Assembly (NCBI GenBank): GCA_964293585.1
Contig: CAXYYS010000003.1
Coordinates: 1 to 64,000 of the forward strand
Source of the DNA: JAKVKY01 sp964293585
Lineage (GTDB): Bacteria; Bacillota; Negativicutes; Acidaminococcales; Acidaminococcaceae
Length of the DNA stretch: 64,000 nucleotides
Reading direction: 5' to 3'
Position numbers and translations under genes: made by a program. Of the stretch, positions 8,412-17,900 are shown piece by piece (position 1 is the first letter of the stretch; each line of letters begins with the position of its first letter). Below the pieces are notes generated by a model, which made no database searches, was not told the DNA's origin, and saw only the letters and a list, made by a program, of their open reading frames with translations.

Positions 8412-10151
8412 ATGCCGAAGCAAATCCTTTTTCTTATAGTTGCATGTTGGTGGAGTCTGACCCGGGTTGTGTTGGCAGCGACGCCAATCATACCGGTGGA
8501 AGAAATTCGCGCGGGTATGCAGGGGTACGCCAAGACAGTCATTTACGGGGATACGATTGAAACTTTTCCCGTGGAAGTGCTGGGCGTGACCGGTAATCAG
8601 GATATGGGCTACCAGATTTTGATTAAAGCTTCCGGCAGCGTGATTGAGCGTAGCGGTGGCATTTCGCAGGGTATGAGCGGCAGCCCCGTGTATATTGACG
8701 GCCGTCTGGCCGGTGCAGTGGCTTTTGGTAAGGCTTTTACCGATTCACGGTATTGTTTCCTGCAGCCTATCGGCAATATGCTGAAACTGTTAGACAAACC
8801 TGTGGCGCATTATAGTGGTTTGCTTCCTAAAAGCACGCCGTTAATGGCAGGCGGGTTTACCGGCCAGGGTTTGGCCTATTTGGAACAGCAGTTGACACCG
8901 TTTGATTTGACCGCCCTGGATGTGGGCGGCGCCGGAACTACAGCGACGATCAGACCTCTGGAACCTGGTAGTTCTGTGGGTGTGGCCGTGGTGGATGGCG
9001 ATATGACGGTAGGAGCACTGGGTACGGTTACCTGGATGGATGACGCGGGTCATGTGCTGGCTTTTGGGCATCCGTTCATGCAGCGCGGTGATGCCGGGTA
9101 TTTCATGAGTAAAGCGTGGGTACTGGCTTCGGTGCCTAATTTACAAGCTTCTTATAAAGTGGGCACCATCGGTCAGACCGTAGGTACCATTAATCAGGAC
9201 CGGGCAGCCGGCGTGGCCGGTAAAGTTGGTCAGGAACCGGCAGCCATCCCCATGTTTGTTTCTGTGGCGGATACTTCCCGTTCTTTAAACGGCAGTGCCA
9301 GGGTGCGCATCGTGGACGACGAAATATTAGCGCCTACCCTTATCGGTGCAGTTCTGGTCAATGAGGTCAGTAAAGTGTTTGACAGTGCTGCCAGTGGCAG
9401 CGCCCGGGTAATTTTTGATATTGACGCCCTGGATGCCAAGGGAAAACCTTTAGCTATCCATCGTGAAAATATGTTTTATAACACGGCCAATGTGCCGGCC
9501 ATCCTGCCGGAAGAATTGCTGGAAGCAGGCAAGGTGCTGTTCCAGAATAAGCTGGAAAAGGTGGATGTGCTGGGAATTAATGTTAGCGTTGCCATTGATG
9601 GCGGCGCCAGGATTGCCGAGATTAAAAATGCTGCGGTGCTGGAAAAGGCTGCTGCGCCCGGCGATACCATCCACATTAAGGTCGGCTTGCAGCCTTACCG
9701 TGGCGAGCAGGTCCAGAAGACTGTTACGTATAAACTGCCGGAAGATGCCAGCGGCAATTTGCGCCTGAGTGTCCGGGGTGGTGCAGTCCTGAACTGGATA
9801 CAGGCTTTGATGCGTCAGCAGAAAGAAGCTGGCGTGCCTGCGTTGAAGAAGCAAAAAGAAACGCCGGTGTCCCTGAAAACTTATGTGGATAAGATTAATA
9901 ATGCCGATCGCAATAATGATATCATTATTGATTATGCCCGTTCCAACAGCGGGAAACGCCCTGTAGGTAAGAACGCCGCGTCTGACGAAGATATGGAATC
10001 TATGGCGGAGGCAGGCAGCAAGGCTACCGATTTTGATTCTCTGTTGAGCGGCAGTAAACATAAGCAAAAAACCGCTATGGATTTTATCGTGGATGGTGAA
10101 ACCACGGTGTCAGTAAAAATTAAAGGCACAACAAATTCAGCCGCGGAATAG
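8412..10151 (+). CDS. Secreted SpoIVB/S55-type serine peptidase domain protein
   Basis: A 579-residue exported protein with a signal peptide (residues 1-23, MPKQILFLIVACWWSLTRVV then LAATPI). The next part matches the S55 pattern: IPVEEIRAGMQGYAKTVI, then SGGISQGMSGSPVYIDG near residue 90, where the serine of GMSGSP is the expected nucleophile, and later HVLAFGHPFMQRGDAGYF near residue 215, supplying a histidine. In sporulation protein SpoIVB the histidine precedes the serine as I recall it, so the order here appears reversed, as in the broader non-sporulation group of S55-like proteins. The last about 120 residues are polar and low complexity. ATG 8412 follows TAGGGAG. Activity is inferred. 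It lies just upstream of the mla genes. Confidence 0.8.
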   Translation: MPKQILFLIVACWWSLTRVVLAATPIIPVEEIRAGMQGYAKTVIYGDTIETFPVEVLGVTGNQDMGYQILIKASGSVIERSGGISQGMSGSPVYIDGRLAGAVAFGKAFTDSRYCFLQPIGNMLKLLDKPVAHYSGLLPKSTPLMAGGFTGQGLAYLEQQLTPFDLTALDVGGAGTTATIRPLEPGSSVGVAVVDGDMTVGALGTVTWMDDAGHVLAFGHPFMQRGDAGYFMSKAWVLASVPNLQASYKVGTIGQTVGTINQDRAAGVAGKVGQEPAAIPMFVSVADTSRSLNGSARVRIVDDEILAPTLIGAVLVNEVSKVFDSAASGSARVIFDIDALDAKGKPLAIHRENMFYNTANVPAILPEELLEAGKVLFQNKLEKVDVLGINVSVAIDGGARIAEIKNAAVLEKAAAPGDTIHIKVGLQPYRGEQVQKTVTYKLPEDASGNLRLSVRGGAVLNWIQALMRQQKEAGVPALKKQKETPVSLKTYVDKINNADRNNDIIIDYARSNSGKRPVGKNAASDEDMESMAEAGSKATDFDSLLSGSKHKQKTAMDFIVDGETTVSVKIKGTTNSAAE

Positions 10152-10192
10152 ATGAAAACATTGTCATTAAAAAGTCACAAAGGAGCAGTAAG

Positions 10193-10984
10193 ATGGTAGT
10201 GCAAGCTAAGGAGTTTTTACAATTCATTTGCGGTAAGATTGGGGCAGCGGTTATTTATGTCTGCACCATTACCGGCCAACTGATGCTTCTTTTACAAGCG
10301 GCTGTACGGCAGGTACCTGCGGTTAACTGCCGGGAAACCTTACGGCAGATGTCACTTTTAGGTGCGGATTCACTGCCTATCGTGCTTATGACCATCCTGT
10401 TCACGGGTATGGTATTTTCTGTGCAGACATCCAAAGAGTTCGTCCGGTTCGGTGCTTCGGCTTCGGCCGGCGGCGTGGTGGCTATCGCCCTGGGCCGCGA
10501 ACTGGTACCAGTGCTGGTAGGAGTAGTGGTAGCCGGCAGGATTGGCGCCGCTATTGCAGCAGAGATCGGCACGATGAAAGTTACGGAACAGATTGACGCC
10601 CTGCGGGTTATGGCTACGGATCCTATCCGTTTCCTGGTAACGCCGCGTCTGGTGGCGCTGGTATTGATGATGCCGCTATTGGTTGTTTTTGCCAATGCCG
10701 TCGGAAATCTGGGCGGCTGGCTGGTTAGTCATTATTATGCAGGTATCAGTACTTTTACATATTTTAACTCCATCAAAGTTTTCTGTGTTCCTTTTGATAT
10801 TATCGGCGGCATGATCAAGAGCTGTTTCTTTGGAGCCATCATTGCTACCGTAGGTTGTTATAAAGGACTGGGCGCTCAGACCGGTGCTGAAGGTGTAGGA
10901 CTGGCGACCACGGCTTCCGTGGTATTGTCCATCATCCTGATCTTTATCACTAATTATTTCCTTTCGGTGGTGCTCTATGTCTGA
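10193..10984 (+). CDS. mlaE: MlaE-type ABC transporter permease (phospholipid transport)
   Basis: Inner-membrane permease of the MCE/Mla phospholipid transporter. The 263-residue protein has about five to six hydrophobic segments and the family signature around residues 100-160: ALGRELVPVLVGVVVAGRIG, AAIAAEIGTMKVTEQIDALR, VMATDPIRFLVTPRL. The C-terminus ends in a long hydrophobic helix. The ATG at 10193 follows AAAGGAGCA. It overlaps mlaF by 8 bases, indicating translational coupling. In Proteobacteria MlaE pairs with MlaF, MlaD and MlaB; no mlaB or mlaC is present here, matching the reduced MlaEFD system reported for Veillonella. Confidence 0.93.
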   Translation: MVVQAKEFLQFICGKIGAAVIYVCTITGQLMLLLQAAVRQVPAVNCRETLRQMSLLGADSLPIVLMTILFTGMVFSVQTSKEFVRFGASASAGGVVAIALGRELVPVLVGVVVAGRIGAAIAAEIGTMKVTEQIDALRVMATDPIRFLVTPRLVALVLMMPLLVVFANAVGNLGGWLVSHYYAGISTFTYFNSIKVFCVPFDIIGGMIKSCFFGAIIATVGCYKGLGAQTGAEGVGLATTASVVLSIILIFITNYFLSVVLYV

Positions 10985-11735
10985 ACCGATTATCTCTTTA
11001 CATAAACTACATATTGCTTTTGGCAGCAAGGATGTCATCAAAGATTTAGACCTGGATGTGATGCCGGGGGAGACTTTGGCAATCATCGGCCCTTCCGGCA
11101 GCGGAAAAAGTACTATCCTGCGAGTCTTGATCGGCTTGTTAAAGCCTTCGGGCGGACAGGTGCTGGTACAGGGCCAGGATGTTACCGGTTATACGGAAGA
11201 CCAATGGAATGAATTGCGCAAAAGGATGGGAATGGTCTTCCAGTATTCCGCCTTGTTCGATTTTCTGACCGTGGGTGAAAATGTGGCCTTTGGTTTAAGG
11301 CAGCATCTGCATTTGCCGGAAGCAGAAATCCAGCAGCGGGTACGGGAACTTTTGCAGGATGTGGGGCTGGAACAGGATGCCGCCAAATATCCGTCGGAAC
11401 TTTCCGGTGGTATGAAAAAGAGGGTGGGCCTGGCCCGGGCCATTGCCGTTAATCCGGAAATCCTGTTATACGACGAGCCAACGGCAGGACTGGATCCCAT
11501 CAGGACCATGAGCATCAGCCGGCTGATACGTAAGACACAGCAAAAGAGACATGTGACGTCGCTTTTGGTAACCCATGATATGGAATCAACTTTTGTAGCG
11601 GCAGACAGGATTGCGATGCTAAACGAGGGTAAGATTATTGCCGTGGGCAGTGTGGATGAGATGAAAAATAGTTCTAACCCGGTAGTACAGGGTTTTATTA
11701 AAGGTGAAGCTGTTAGCGAGGAGGAAGCACGATGA
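10977..11735 (+). CDS. mlaF: MlaF-type ABC transporter ATPase
   Basis: Cytoplasmic ATPase that powers the MlaE permease. The 252-residue protein contains Walker A (GPSGSGKST near residue 39), the Q-loop (GMVFQYSALFDFLTV), the ABC signature (LSGGMKKRVGLARA near 142), Walker B (EILLYDEPTAGLDP) and the switch histidine (LLVTHDME). The FDFLTVGENVAF stretch is typical of the MlaF branch. The start ATG overlaps the end of mlaE and the stop overlaps the mlaD start (ATGA), so the three are one operon. Confidence 0.94.
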   Translation: MSEPIISLHKLHIAFGSKDVIKDLDLDVMPGETLAIIGPSGSGKSTILRVLIGLLKPSGGQVLVQGQDVTGYTEDQWNELRKRMGMVFQYSALFDFLTVGENVAFGLRQHLHLPEAEIQQRVRELLQDVGLEQDAAKYPSELSGGMKKRVGLARAIAVNPEILLYDEPTAGLDPIRTMSISRLIRKTQQKRHVTSLLVTHDMESTFVAADRIAMLNEGKIIAVGSVDEMKNSSNPVVQGFIKGEAVSEEEAR

Positions 11736-13003
11736 ATCCCAGTGAAGTAAAAGTAGGTGCCATGACGTTAGGCGGTGCCCTGGTCTTGGCGCTTATTGTC
11801 AGCTTTTTAGGCGCTTTCTCCATCTTTGACAGAGGCTATAACCTGGAAATTTCCTATCCGTCGGTCTCCGGTCTAAAGGTGGGCAACGAGGTTCGCTACG
11901 CCGGCGTACCGGTTGGTTCAGTGAAAGATATTAAGGTTCTGCCTAACAGGATTTTGGTTACGGCAGCCATGAATAAAGGGGTACAGATTCCCCAAGGTTC
12001 TGTTTTCTCCCTGGGTGCTGACGGTATCCTGGGTGATAAATTCGTGGATATCGTAGCCCCGGAAAAAGTAAGCGGTAACTTTATTCCCAAAAATAGTGCG
12101 GTGACAGGGACCACGGCCAAGGGGCTGGATGAGTTTATGGCTTCGTCCAGCAAGGTCCTGGCCAAGATGGAAGGCATCGCGGATGCACTGAACAATGTTT
12201 TTGGCGATCCCGAAGTGCAAAAATCTATGCGTGACGGCTTTATTAACGCCAAGGCCATCGGCGAGAACTTGACTCGCCTGACAGGCAGCATGGCCGATAT
12301 TGCCGATGCTAATAAGGGCGAAATTAACCAGATGGTTAGCAACATGAGCGCTATGACCATCCGGATGAACGGAGTAGCGGCCCATCTGGAAAGTATCGTT
12401 TCTACGGCGGATGCCAATGGCGCTACCGGAGCCAACATTGCCGAGATGGCAAGGAACCTGGCGGATACCAGTCGTAAGGTACAGGAAGTTTCAACGGTCC
12501 TGAAAAATGTAGCTACAGATCCTAAGACGGCTAAAGATATTCAAAGTACGATTCATAATGCCAGTGAGGCCAGTGCCAGGGCCAACCGGGTTTTGAAAGT
12601 GCTGAACGACCCCCATGTGCGTATTGATGAGCTGCACAGCGCCAAAGGCGGTACCTGGCGGACAAACCTGGGCGTGAGCCTGGAGCCGACGGAAGATACA
12701 GCTTTGTATGTGGGCGGTGCCAGCGTAGGTGATGACAACAAGCTGGATTTACAGTTGATTAAAAAACGTAATGCCTGGGATTTTAGTGCCGGCGCCATGC
12801 AAGGTAAGTTTGGTATCGGCGTGGGTTATGATTTAGGTAAACGCTTCCGTATCTACTCTCAGTTATATGATTTTAATGATGCCAAGGTGCGTGTGGGCGG
12901 TGAATACAAACTCAACAGCAACCTGTCCCTGGTAGGCGAAAGTCTGGACATCAGGAATGGCGATGGCCATGATGTTTATCTGGGCATGCGCGCTTATTTC
13001 TAA
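11732..13003 (+). CDS. mlaD: MlaD-type MCE protein with C-terminal outer-membrane beta-barrel
   Basis: A 423-residue MCE protein, far longer than E. coli MlaD (about 180). Residues 1-30 include one membrane anchor (LGGALVLALIVSFLGAFSIF). An MCE domain follows at about 37-115 (SYPSVSGLKVGNEVRYAGVP, VGSVKDIKVL). Residues 130-300 are helical, with many Ala, Asn and Thr, as expected for a periplasmic tunnel or bridge. From about residue 310 the sequence alternates polar and hydrophobic residues in short strands separated by turns (ALYVGGASVG, KFGIGVGYDLGKRFRIYSQL, YLGMRAYF) and ends in phenylalanine, a signature of outer-membrane barrels. This matches the transenvelope MlaD reported in Veillonella parvula. 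It would connect inner and outer membranes for phospholipid traffic. Confidence 0.9.
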   Translation: MNPSEVKVGAMTLGGALVLALIVSFLGAFSIFDRGYNLEISYPSVSGLKVGNEVRYAGVPVGSVKDIKVLPNRILVTAAMNKGVQIPQGSVFSLGADGILGDKFVDIVAPEKVSGNFIPKNSAVTGTTAKGLDEFMASSSKVLAKMEGIADALNNVFGDPEVQKSMRDGFINAKAIGENLTRLTGSMADIADANKGEINQMVSNMSAMTIRMNGVAAHLESIVSTADANGATGANIAEMARNLADTSRKVQEVSTVLKNVATDPKTAKDIQSTIHNASEASARANRVLKVLNDPHVRIDELHSAKGGTWRTNLGVSLEPTEDTALYVGGASVGDDNKLDLQLIKKRNAWDFSAGAMQGKFGIGVGYDLGKRFRIYSQLYDFNDAKVRVGGEYKLNSNLSLVGESLDIRNGDGHDVYLGMRAYF

Positions 13004-13035
13004 GATGGTTTCACCTTTTTGTCACACAAAAGAGG

Positions 13036-13064
13036 TTGACGGTGGCAAGAAGAAAAGATATAAT
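13036..13064 (+). promoter_or_regulatory. Sigma-A-type promoter for tolC
   Basis: TTGACG (13036-13041) and TATAAT (13059-13064) are 17 bases apart, nearly perfect consensus. It lies 30-60 bases after the mlaD stop, so tolC can be transcribed independently of mlaEFD. Confidence 0.85.
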
Positions 13065-13073
13065 TTCTTTATG

Positions 13074-13089
13074 CTGACTGACCAGTCAG
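13074..13089 (+). promoter_or_regulatory. Inverted repeat (operator-like) just after the tolC promoter
   Basis: CTGACT and AGTCAG are inverted around a 4-base centre (GACC), starting 10 bases after the -10 box, about where transcription begins. Position and shape fit a repressor operator, for example for a TetR-family protein of the kind that often controls TolC efflux. No TetR gene is in the window. Also possible is a small 5' UTR hairpin. Confidence 0.5.
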
Positions 13090-13111
13090 AGAAGTGAATG
13101 GAGGTAGCGAG

Positions 13112-14794
13112 ATGAAAACAAACAAAAGCAGCCGGAGCCTTATTTTAGGTGCTCTGTTAACGATGCTGCTTGTCCCTCAGGCTTTCGCAGCCGGGGTTAT
13201 GCCGATTGATTTGCAGACAGCTATTGATAAAGCTTTTGCTACACATCCGGATATTAAGATTGCTGAATATAATTTGGAGTCCGCCCGTGGTACCTATAAT
13301 GCCGCCCGGGAAAGTTACGGACCGGCAGTGACTTTTAAGCATGCGACTGCCAGAGCTGGACAGGATAGTTCTTATACTCGTATGGTAGCGACTGGAGATC
13401 CAACTAATCCTATTACTATGTACAGTGTACCAGTAAGAGCCGTAGGTAATTCTTATTCTAATACAGCTTCTGTTTCTGTGCCTATCTACACAGCTGGAGA
13501 GCTGGAAGGCACGGTAGCTAAAGCCAAGGCTAACTACGAAAGTTATGTCCTGGGCGAGCATAAATCTTATATGGATTTAAAGAAAACCACTACCGATGCG
13601 TATTACACTTTACTGGAATGCGTGAACAGCGTGAAAGTGGCCCAGGAATCCGTGAATACACTGGCTGACCATTTAAAGAACGTTAAAGCCCAGTTTGATG
13701 TGGGTGTAGTGGCCAAGGTGGATGTGCTCCGCAGTGAAGTAGAATTAAGTAATGCCCGGCAGACTTTGATTAAGGCACAAAACGCATATGATTTGGCAGA
13801 ATCCAATCTGGATAACATTATGGGAATTCCCCAGAGTACCAAGCTGGCGCCCCGGGAGACCCTGCAGTATGCTCCCTACAGCAGTAACATGGATTATTGT
13901 ATTGATTATGCCCTGGCTAACCGGCCGGATTTACGTCAAAGTGCTTTAGCTGTAAAAGCGGCTCAAGGCAGCTTGGATATTGCTAAATCCGGTCAACGTC
14001 CTCAGGTTGCTGCTTCTGCTAGCAATGTGTGGGAGAATGGTACTTGGCCGGGAACTGATAATAGTAACTGGACTGCTGCAATTGGCGTGTCCATGAACGT
14101 GTTCGACAGCGGTGTGACCAAATCCAAAGTCAGCGCGGCAAAAGCTGCTTTGCTGTCCCAGGAGGAAACTCACCGTCAAAATCTGGACTTAGCAACTTTG
14201 GATGTGCGTCAGTGTTACCTGAATCTGCGGGAATCAGAGAAACGTATTTCTACCACGCAGACCGCGGTGGCTCAGGCCGAAGAAGATTATCGTATTGCCC
14301 AGGTACGTTATCAGGCCGGTGTAGGCACCAATACGGATGTATTGGATGCGCAAGTGGCTTTGACTACGGCCAGGAATAATTTTAACCAGGCCTTGTACGA
14401 TTATAATATGAACAAGAATGCTCTGCAGACATCCATGGGCATTGGTGCCAAGCCGTTAATCGCAGCTCCGGTTATGAAGAAAGATGGCGGTGCGGTGGAT
14501 AAGGAGCAGGAAGCTAAGTATAATCACCAGCAGAAAGTCCTGAAAGAACTGAAGGCCGCCGAAAAAGATGCGGATAAGGTCAACAGGGATACGCAGCAGC
14601 GTTTATATAACCGCAACAGGTATCAAACCTTGAGTGCAGTTAAGACTGAAGCTGAACAGACTGTTGCCAGGGAAAAGCAAATAGCGGCGGAGAAACAGGC
14701 TGCGAAAGAAAAGGTTGCCTCTGAGAAAGCAGCCGCTAAGAAACTGGCTGCGGAGAAAAAAACTGCTGCTGAGCAGGCTGCTACTTCCAAGTAA
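13112..14794 (+). CDS. tolC: TolC-family outer-membrane efflux channel
   Basis: Outer-membrane exit duct for efflux pumps and type I secretion. The 560-residue protein has a signal peptide (residues 1-27, MKTNKSSRSLILGALLTMLL then VPQAFA) and two OEP repeats, each with long helices and two beta strands: repeat one about 30-260 (LQTAIDKAFATHPDIKIAEYN, VGVVAKVDVLRSEVELSNAR) and repeat two about 270-460 (YALANRPDLRQSALAVKAAQ, YQAGVGTNTDVLDAQVALT). After about residue 465 comes an unusual 95-residue tail rich in Lys, Ala, Glu and Gln, probably a periplasmic helix. ATG 13112 follows GGAGG; a GTG at 13094 is less likely. It sits between mlaD and tamB, an arrangement described for Veillonella. Confidence 0.92.
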   Translation: MKTNKSSRSLILGALLTMLLVPQAFAAGVMPIDLQTAIDKAFATHPDIKIAEYNLESARGTYNAARESYGPAVTFKHATARAGQDSSYTRMVATGDPTNPITMYSVPVRAVGNSYSNTASVSVPIYTAGELEGTVAKAKANYESYVLGEHKSYMDLKKTTTDAYYTLLECVNSVKVAQESVNTLADHLKNVKAQFDVGVVAKVDVLRSEVELSNARQTLIKAQNAYDLAESNLDNIMGIPQSTKLAPRETLQYAPYSSNMDYCIDYALANRPDLRQSALAVKAAQGSLDIAKSGQRPQVAASASNVWENGTWPGTDNSNWTAAIGVSMNVFDSGVTKSKVSAAKAALLSQEETHRQNLDLATLDVRQCYLNLRESEKRISTTQTAVAQAEEDYRIAQVRYQAGVGTNTDVLDAQVALTTARNNFNQALYDYNMNKNALQTSMGIGAKPLIAAPVMKKDGGAVDKEQEAKYNHQQKVLKELKAAEKDADKVNRDTQQRLYNRNRYQTLSAVKTEAEQTVAREKQIAAEKQAAKEKVASEKAAAKKLAAEKKTAAEQAATSK

Positions 14795-14837
14795 TAATGA
14801 GGCCTGTAGTTAGACGGTGCAAAAGTTAATAATCCTT

Positions 14838-14866
14838 AAAGCTCTGCCGCAAGGCAGGGCTTTTTT
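14838..14866 (+). terminator. Intrinsic terminator after tolC
   Basis: GCTCTGCC pairs with GGCAGGGC (one G-T pair) around a GCAA tetraloop, flanked by AAA and TTTTTT. It ends the tolC transcript about 45 bases after its stop. Confidence 0.88.
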
Positions 14867-14875
14867 AAAAAACTA

Positions 14876-14904
14876 TATTCAAAATGCCCTGTAGATGGTA
14901 TAAT
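14876..14904 (+). promoter_or_regulatory. Probable promoter for tamB
   Basis: A perfect TATAAT at 14899-14904 lies 17 bases after a weak TATTCA -35 box (14876-14881). It follows the tolC terminator and leaves a leader of about 90 bases before tamB. Confidence 0.55.
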
Positions 14905-14997
14905 AAAATGATTTACCATGTGGGAGTATGTCTATTTTTATATGTACCTGATTTTTAAGCTACAGGTGCCAGCGCACGTTAACTTCTGGGGAGAGGC

Positions 14998-17900
14998 ATG
15001 CATAAATTCTGGGGAAAGCAGCAGGGTTTCACGAACTTAATAACGGGTATCGTGGCAGCAGTTGCTGTAGTAGCCGGCTTAGGCTATTACGGTTTAGTGC
15101 ATTATGCTGCGCCCAGGCTGTTGCAGGAAGCCGGTCCTCAATTGGGTCAAATGGCCCAGGAGTATATCAACGGCGAAGTTAAGGTGGGGAGTATCGCCTG
15201 GAATGGCGGACTCACCGTAGCGGCTCGCCAGGTCCAGGTTTTGGATAAAGAGGGACAGCTACTGGCGCAGGTACCACAATTGGCGGTGGCGGTTAACCCC
15301 CTGAAAGCTTTGTGGAACCGTGATCACGCTATTAGTACTATCACCCTGGAAAACCCGGTGGTGTATCTGACCCGGGATGCGCAGGATAAGTGGAATTTCC
15401 AAAATTTCTTGAAGCCTTCCCAGTCGGATAAAACGCCTTTTTATGGTACGGTCGATGTGCGCAAGGGTCTGCTCTATGTGCAGACGCCGGAAGGAAAATG
15501 GGATTTTGGCGTCAGCGGTAAGGTGGATGCGGCCACAAATCCGAATTTTGCTTTGGGTGTAGTGGTGACTGGCTATGGTGATACCGTAAAGGTAGATGGC
15601 GTCGTTAACAAGGAAACTGTCGGTAACTTATATATAAAAGCGCCACATGTGGCGCTGGGGCCTTATGCCGCCTGGGCCAAGAAATACGGCCAGGTGGAAA
15701 ATTTAAAGGGCACAATTGCTGCGGTGGATTTGCATTGGCAAAATGATGGGGACCAGGTGGATCTGTCCGGTACCGGAGTCCTGGACAAACTGGCAGGAAC
15801 TTATCCGTTACAGGGCCGTCAGGTGCCGGTGGATTTAAGCGGCAACATTAACTTTGAAAAAAATTATCTGGCTTTAAACAGAATGCAGATTGGTGTGGAT
15901 GGACAAAAACTGTCTTTGAACGGGCACCTGGATTACAAAGACCGGGAGAAGTTACAGGGTTATGCCCTGGTGGAAACGCCCAGTTTTACCTGGGAGGGCG
16001 AGACAGTAACCAACGTTAAACTGCCGGTAGATGTGGTGGACAGCAAAATCCTGGTTAACCAGGCACGTTTTGACTACGGCGGCGGCAAGATAGCCATAAA
16101 CGGCAGTTACGAACCCAAGTCAGGTGCGGTACTGGCTATAGCCGACATGAATCAGGTAGCTATAACCAGAGGACAGTTTGCCCAAAAACCGCTGACCCTG
16201 GCAGGTAGTTTTGGGGTACAGGGCACGGCTTCCAAGGATAAGGTAAATGTGAATGTAGTTGCTAATACACTCCAGCTTACCTGGCAGCAGATTGTCATGC
16301 AGGTACTGGATTTTGATGCAGATATTACCAAAGATGGCTATAAATTGACGAACTTTTCGGCCCGGGCAGGAGCGCAGGGTAATCTGGCTCTCAGCGGCGC
16401 GGGAACTTTTGCCGGCGCCCTGGATTTTAAAGGGCGGCTGTCCGATTTTCCTCTGGCACCGTTTTTGGCGGCTGCCGGACAGGATGGTAGTGGCTATGCC
16501 TCCGGTGATTTTAAAGTTTCCGGGACTAAAGATAACCTGAATTTTGATGGGATGACACAACTGCAGCAACTGCAATACGGCAAGGTACAGATTGCAGAAG
16601 CACACGGCCTGTTGCATATGCGAGATAGCATTCTGGATATTCATGACTACCAGGTACATATGGGCGGCGGTACTCACGTGGTAAACGGTACGCTCAACCT
16701 GCAGGGCTCAGCACCGCTGGCAGACTTAACAGTGCGTACGGAAAAGGTACGCGCGGAATCTCTGGTAGCAGCTACCGGTAAAGATATTCAACTGACCGGT
16801 AATGTGGATAATGAAGTACATCTGGTAGGCAGCCTGGACCATCCTCATGTTAACGGCACAGTAGCCTTGACTGACGGTAGCGCCTATGGTTACTTGGTGG
16901 ATAAAGCTGCCGGTACCTATGCTTATGATGATGGGGCGCTCAAGCTGGATAATTTTGTGGTTAATGCCCTGTCGACCACGGTCACCTTGAATGGAACCAT
17001 GGACCGGGCTCAGAATTTAGATTTTGCAGCTCAGGCAGACAATGTAGATCTGGAAAAATTACCCGTGAAGGATGAACAGGTGGCTTTGACAGGTTTTGTT
17101 TCAGCACAGGGAACCTTAAAAGGAACTTTGCAGCAGCCGCTTTTCTCCGGTAAGGTTAAGAGCAAGACGTTTACCGTGAACGGTCAGGAAATTGATAGCC
17201 TGGACGGTTCCTTAATCACGAATGGTAAAGATATTAACAAGCTGGTGGCTACCGCCGAGCAAAAATCGACGGACAGCTTCAGCGGCTTATATGCCTTCGA
17301 TATGAACCTGAATGCGCCAGCCCAGGTTTTGCAGGGCACGATTAACGTGTCTTACGGTAAACTGCAATCATTAATGAAGATGGCTAAACTGGATTATGAT
17401 GTGGATGGCGAGGTCACCGGCAGTCTGGATATTAACAGAAACGGTCCGGGTACCGGCGGCGAGTTCCATGCTTCTGTGGATAATTTACGCGTGCACAAAC
17501 TGGTTTATCACCAGCTGCTTATAGACGGGCATATTAAGAATAAGGTTGTGCATATTGATGATGCGCATCTGGAAGAAAAGGAAGGCCAGCCTGATAAAGG
17601 CTTTATTGCCATGGGCGGCGATATTGACTTTGGCCGGCGGACCCTGAAGCTGGAATTGGGTGGACGGGATGCGAACCCGGCTATTATCACGGCAGTTATG
17701 AAAGACCCGGTAGAAATGACAGGGACCATGAACATGGCGATGCAGCTTTCCGGCAGTTTTGATAATCCGGTGGGCAATGCTTCCGTGGAAATTGATAATG
17801 GCACGGTTGCCAATGTATCTGTGGATAAAGCGGTTGCCATGCTATCCCTAAAAGACGATAATGTGAAACTGGAACAGATTTTACTGAACCGTACGCAATA

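Noticed and set aside
9450..10067. Open frame of 205 codons on the minus strand opposite the S55-like gene
   Set aside because: No start context or recognisable domain; the plus-strand gene has a signal peptide and conserved motifs.
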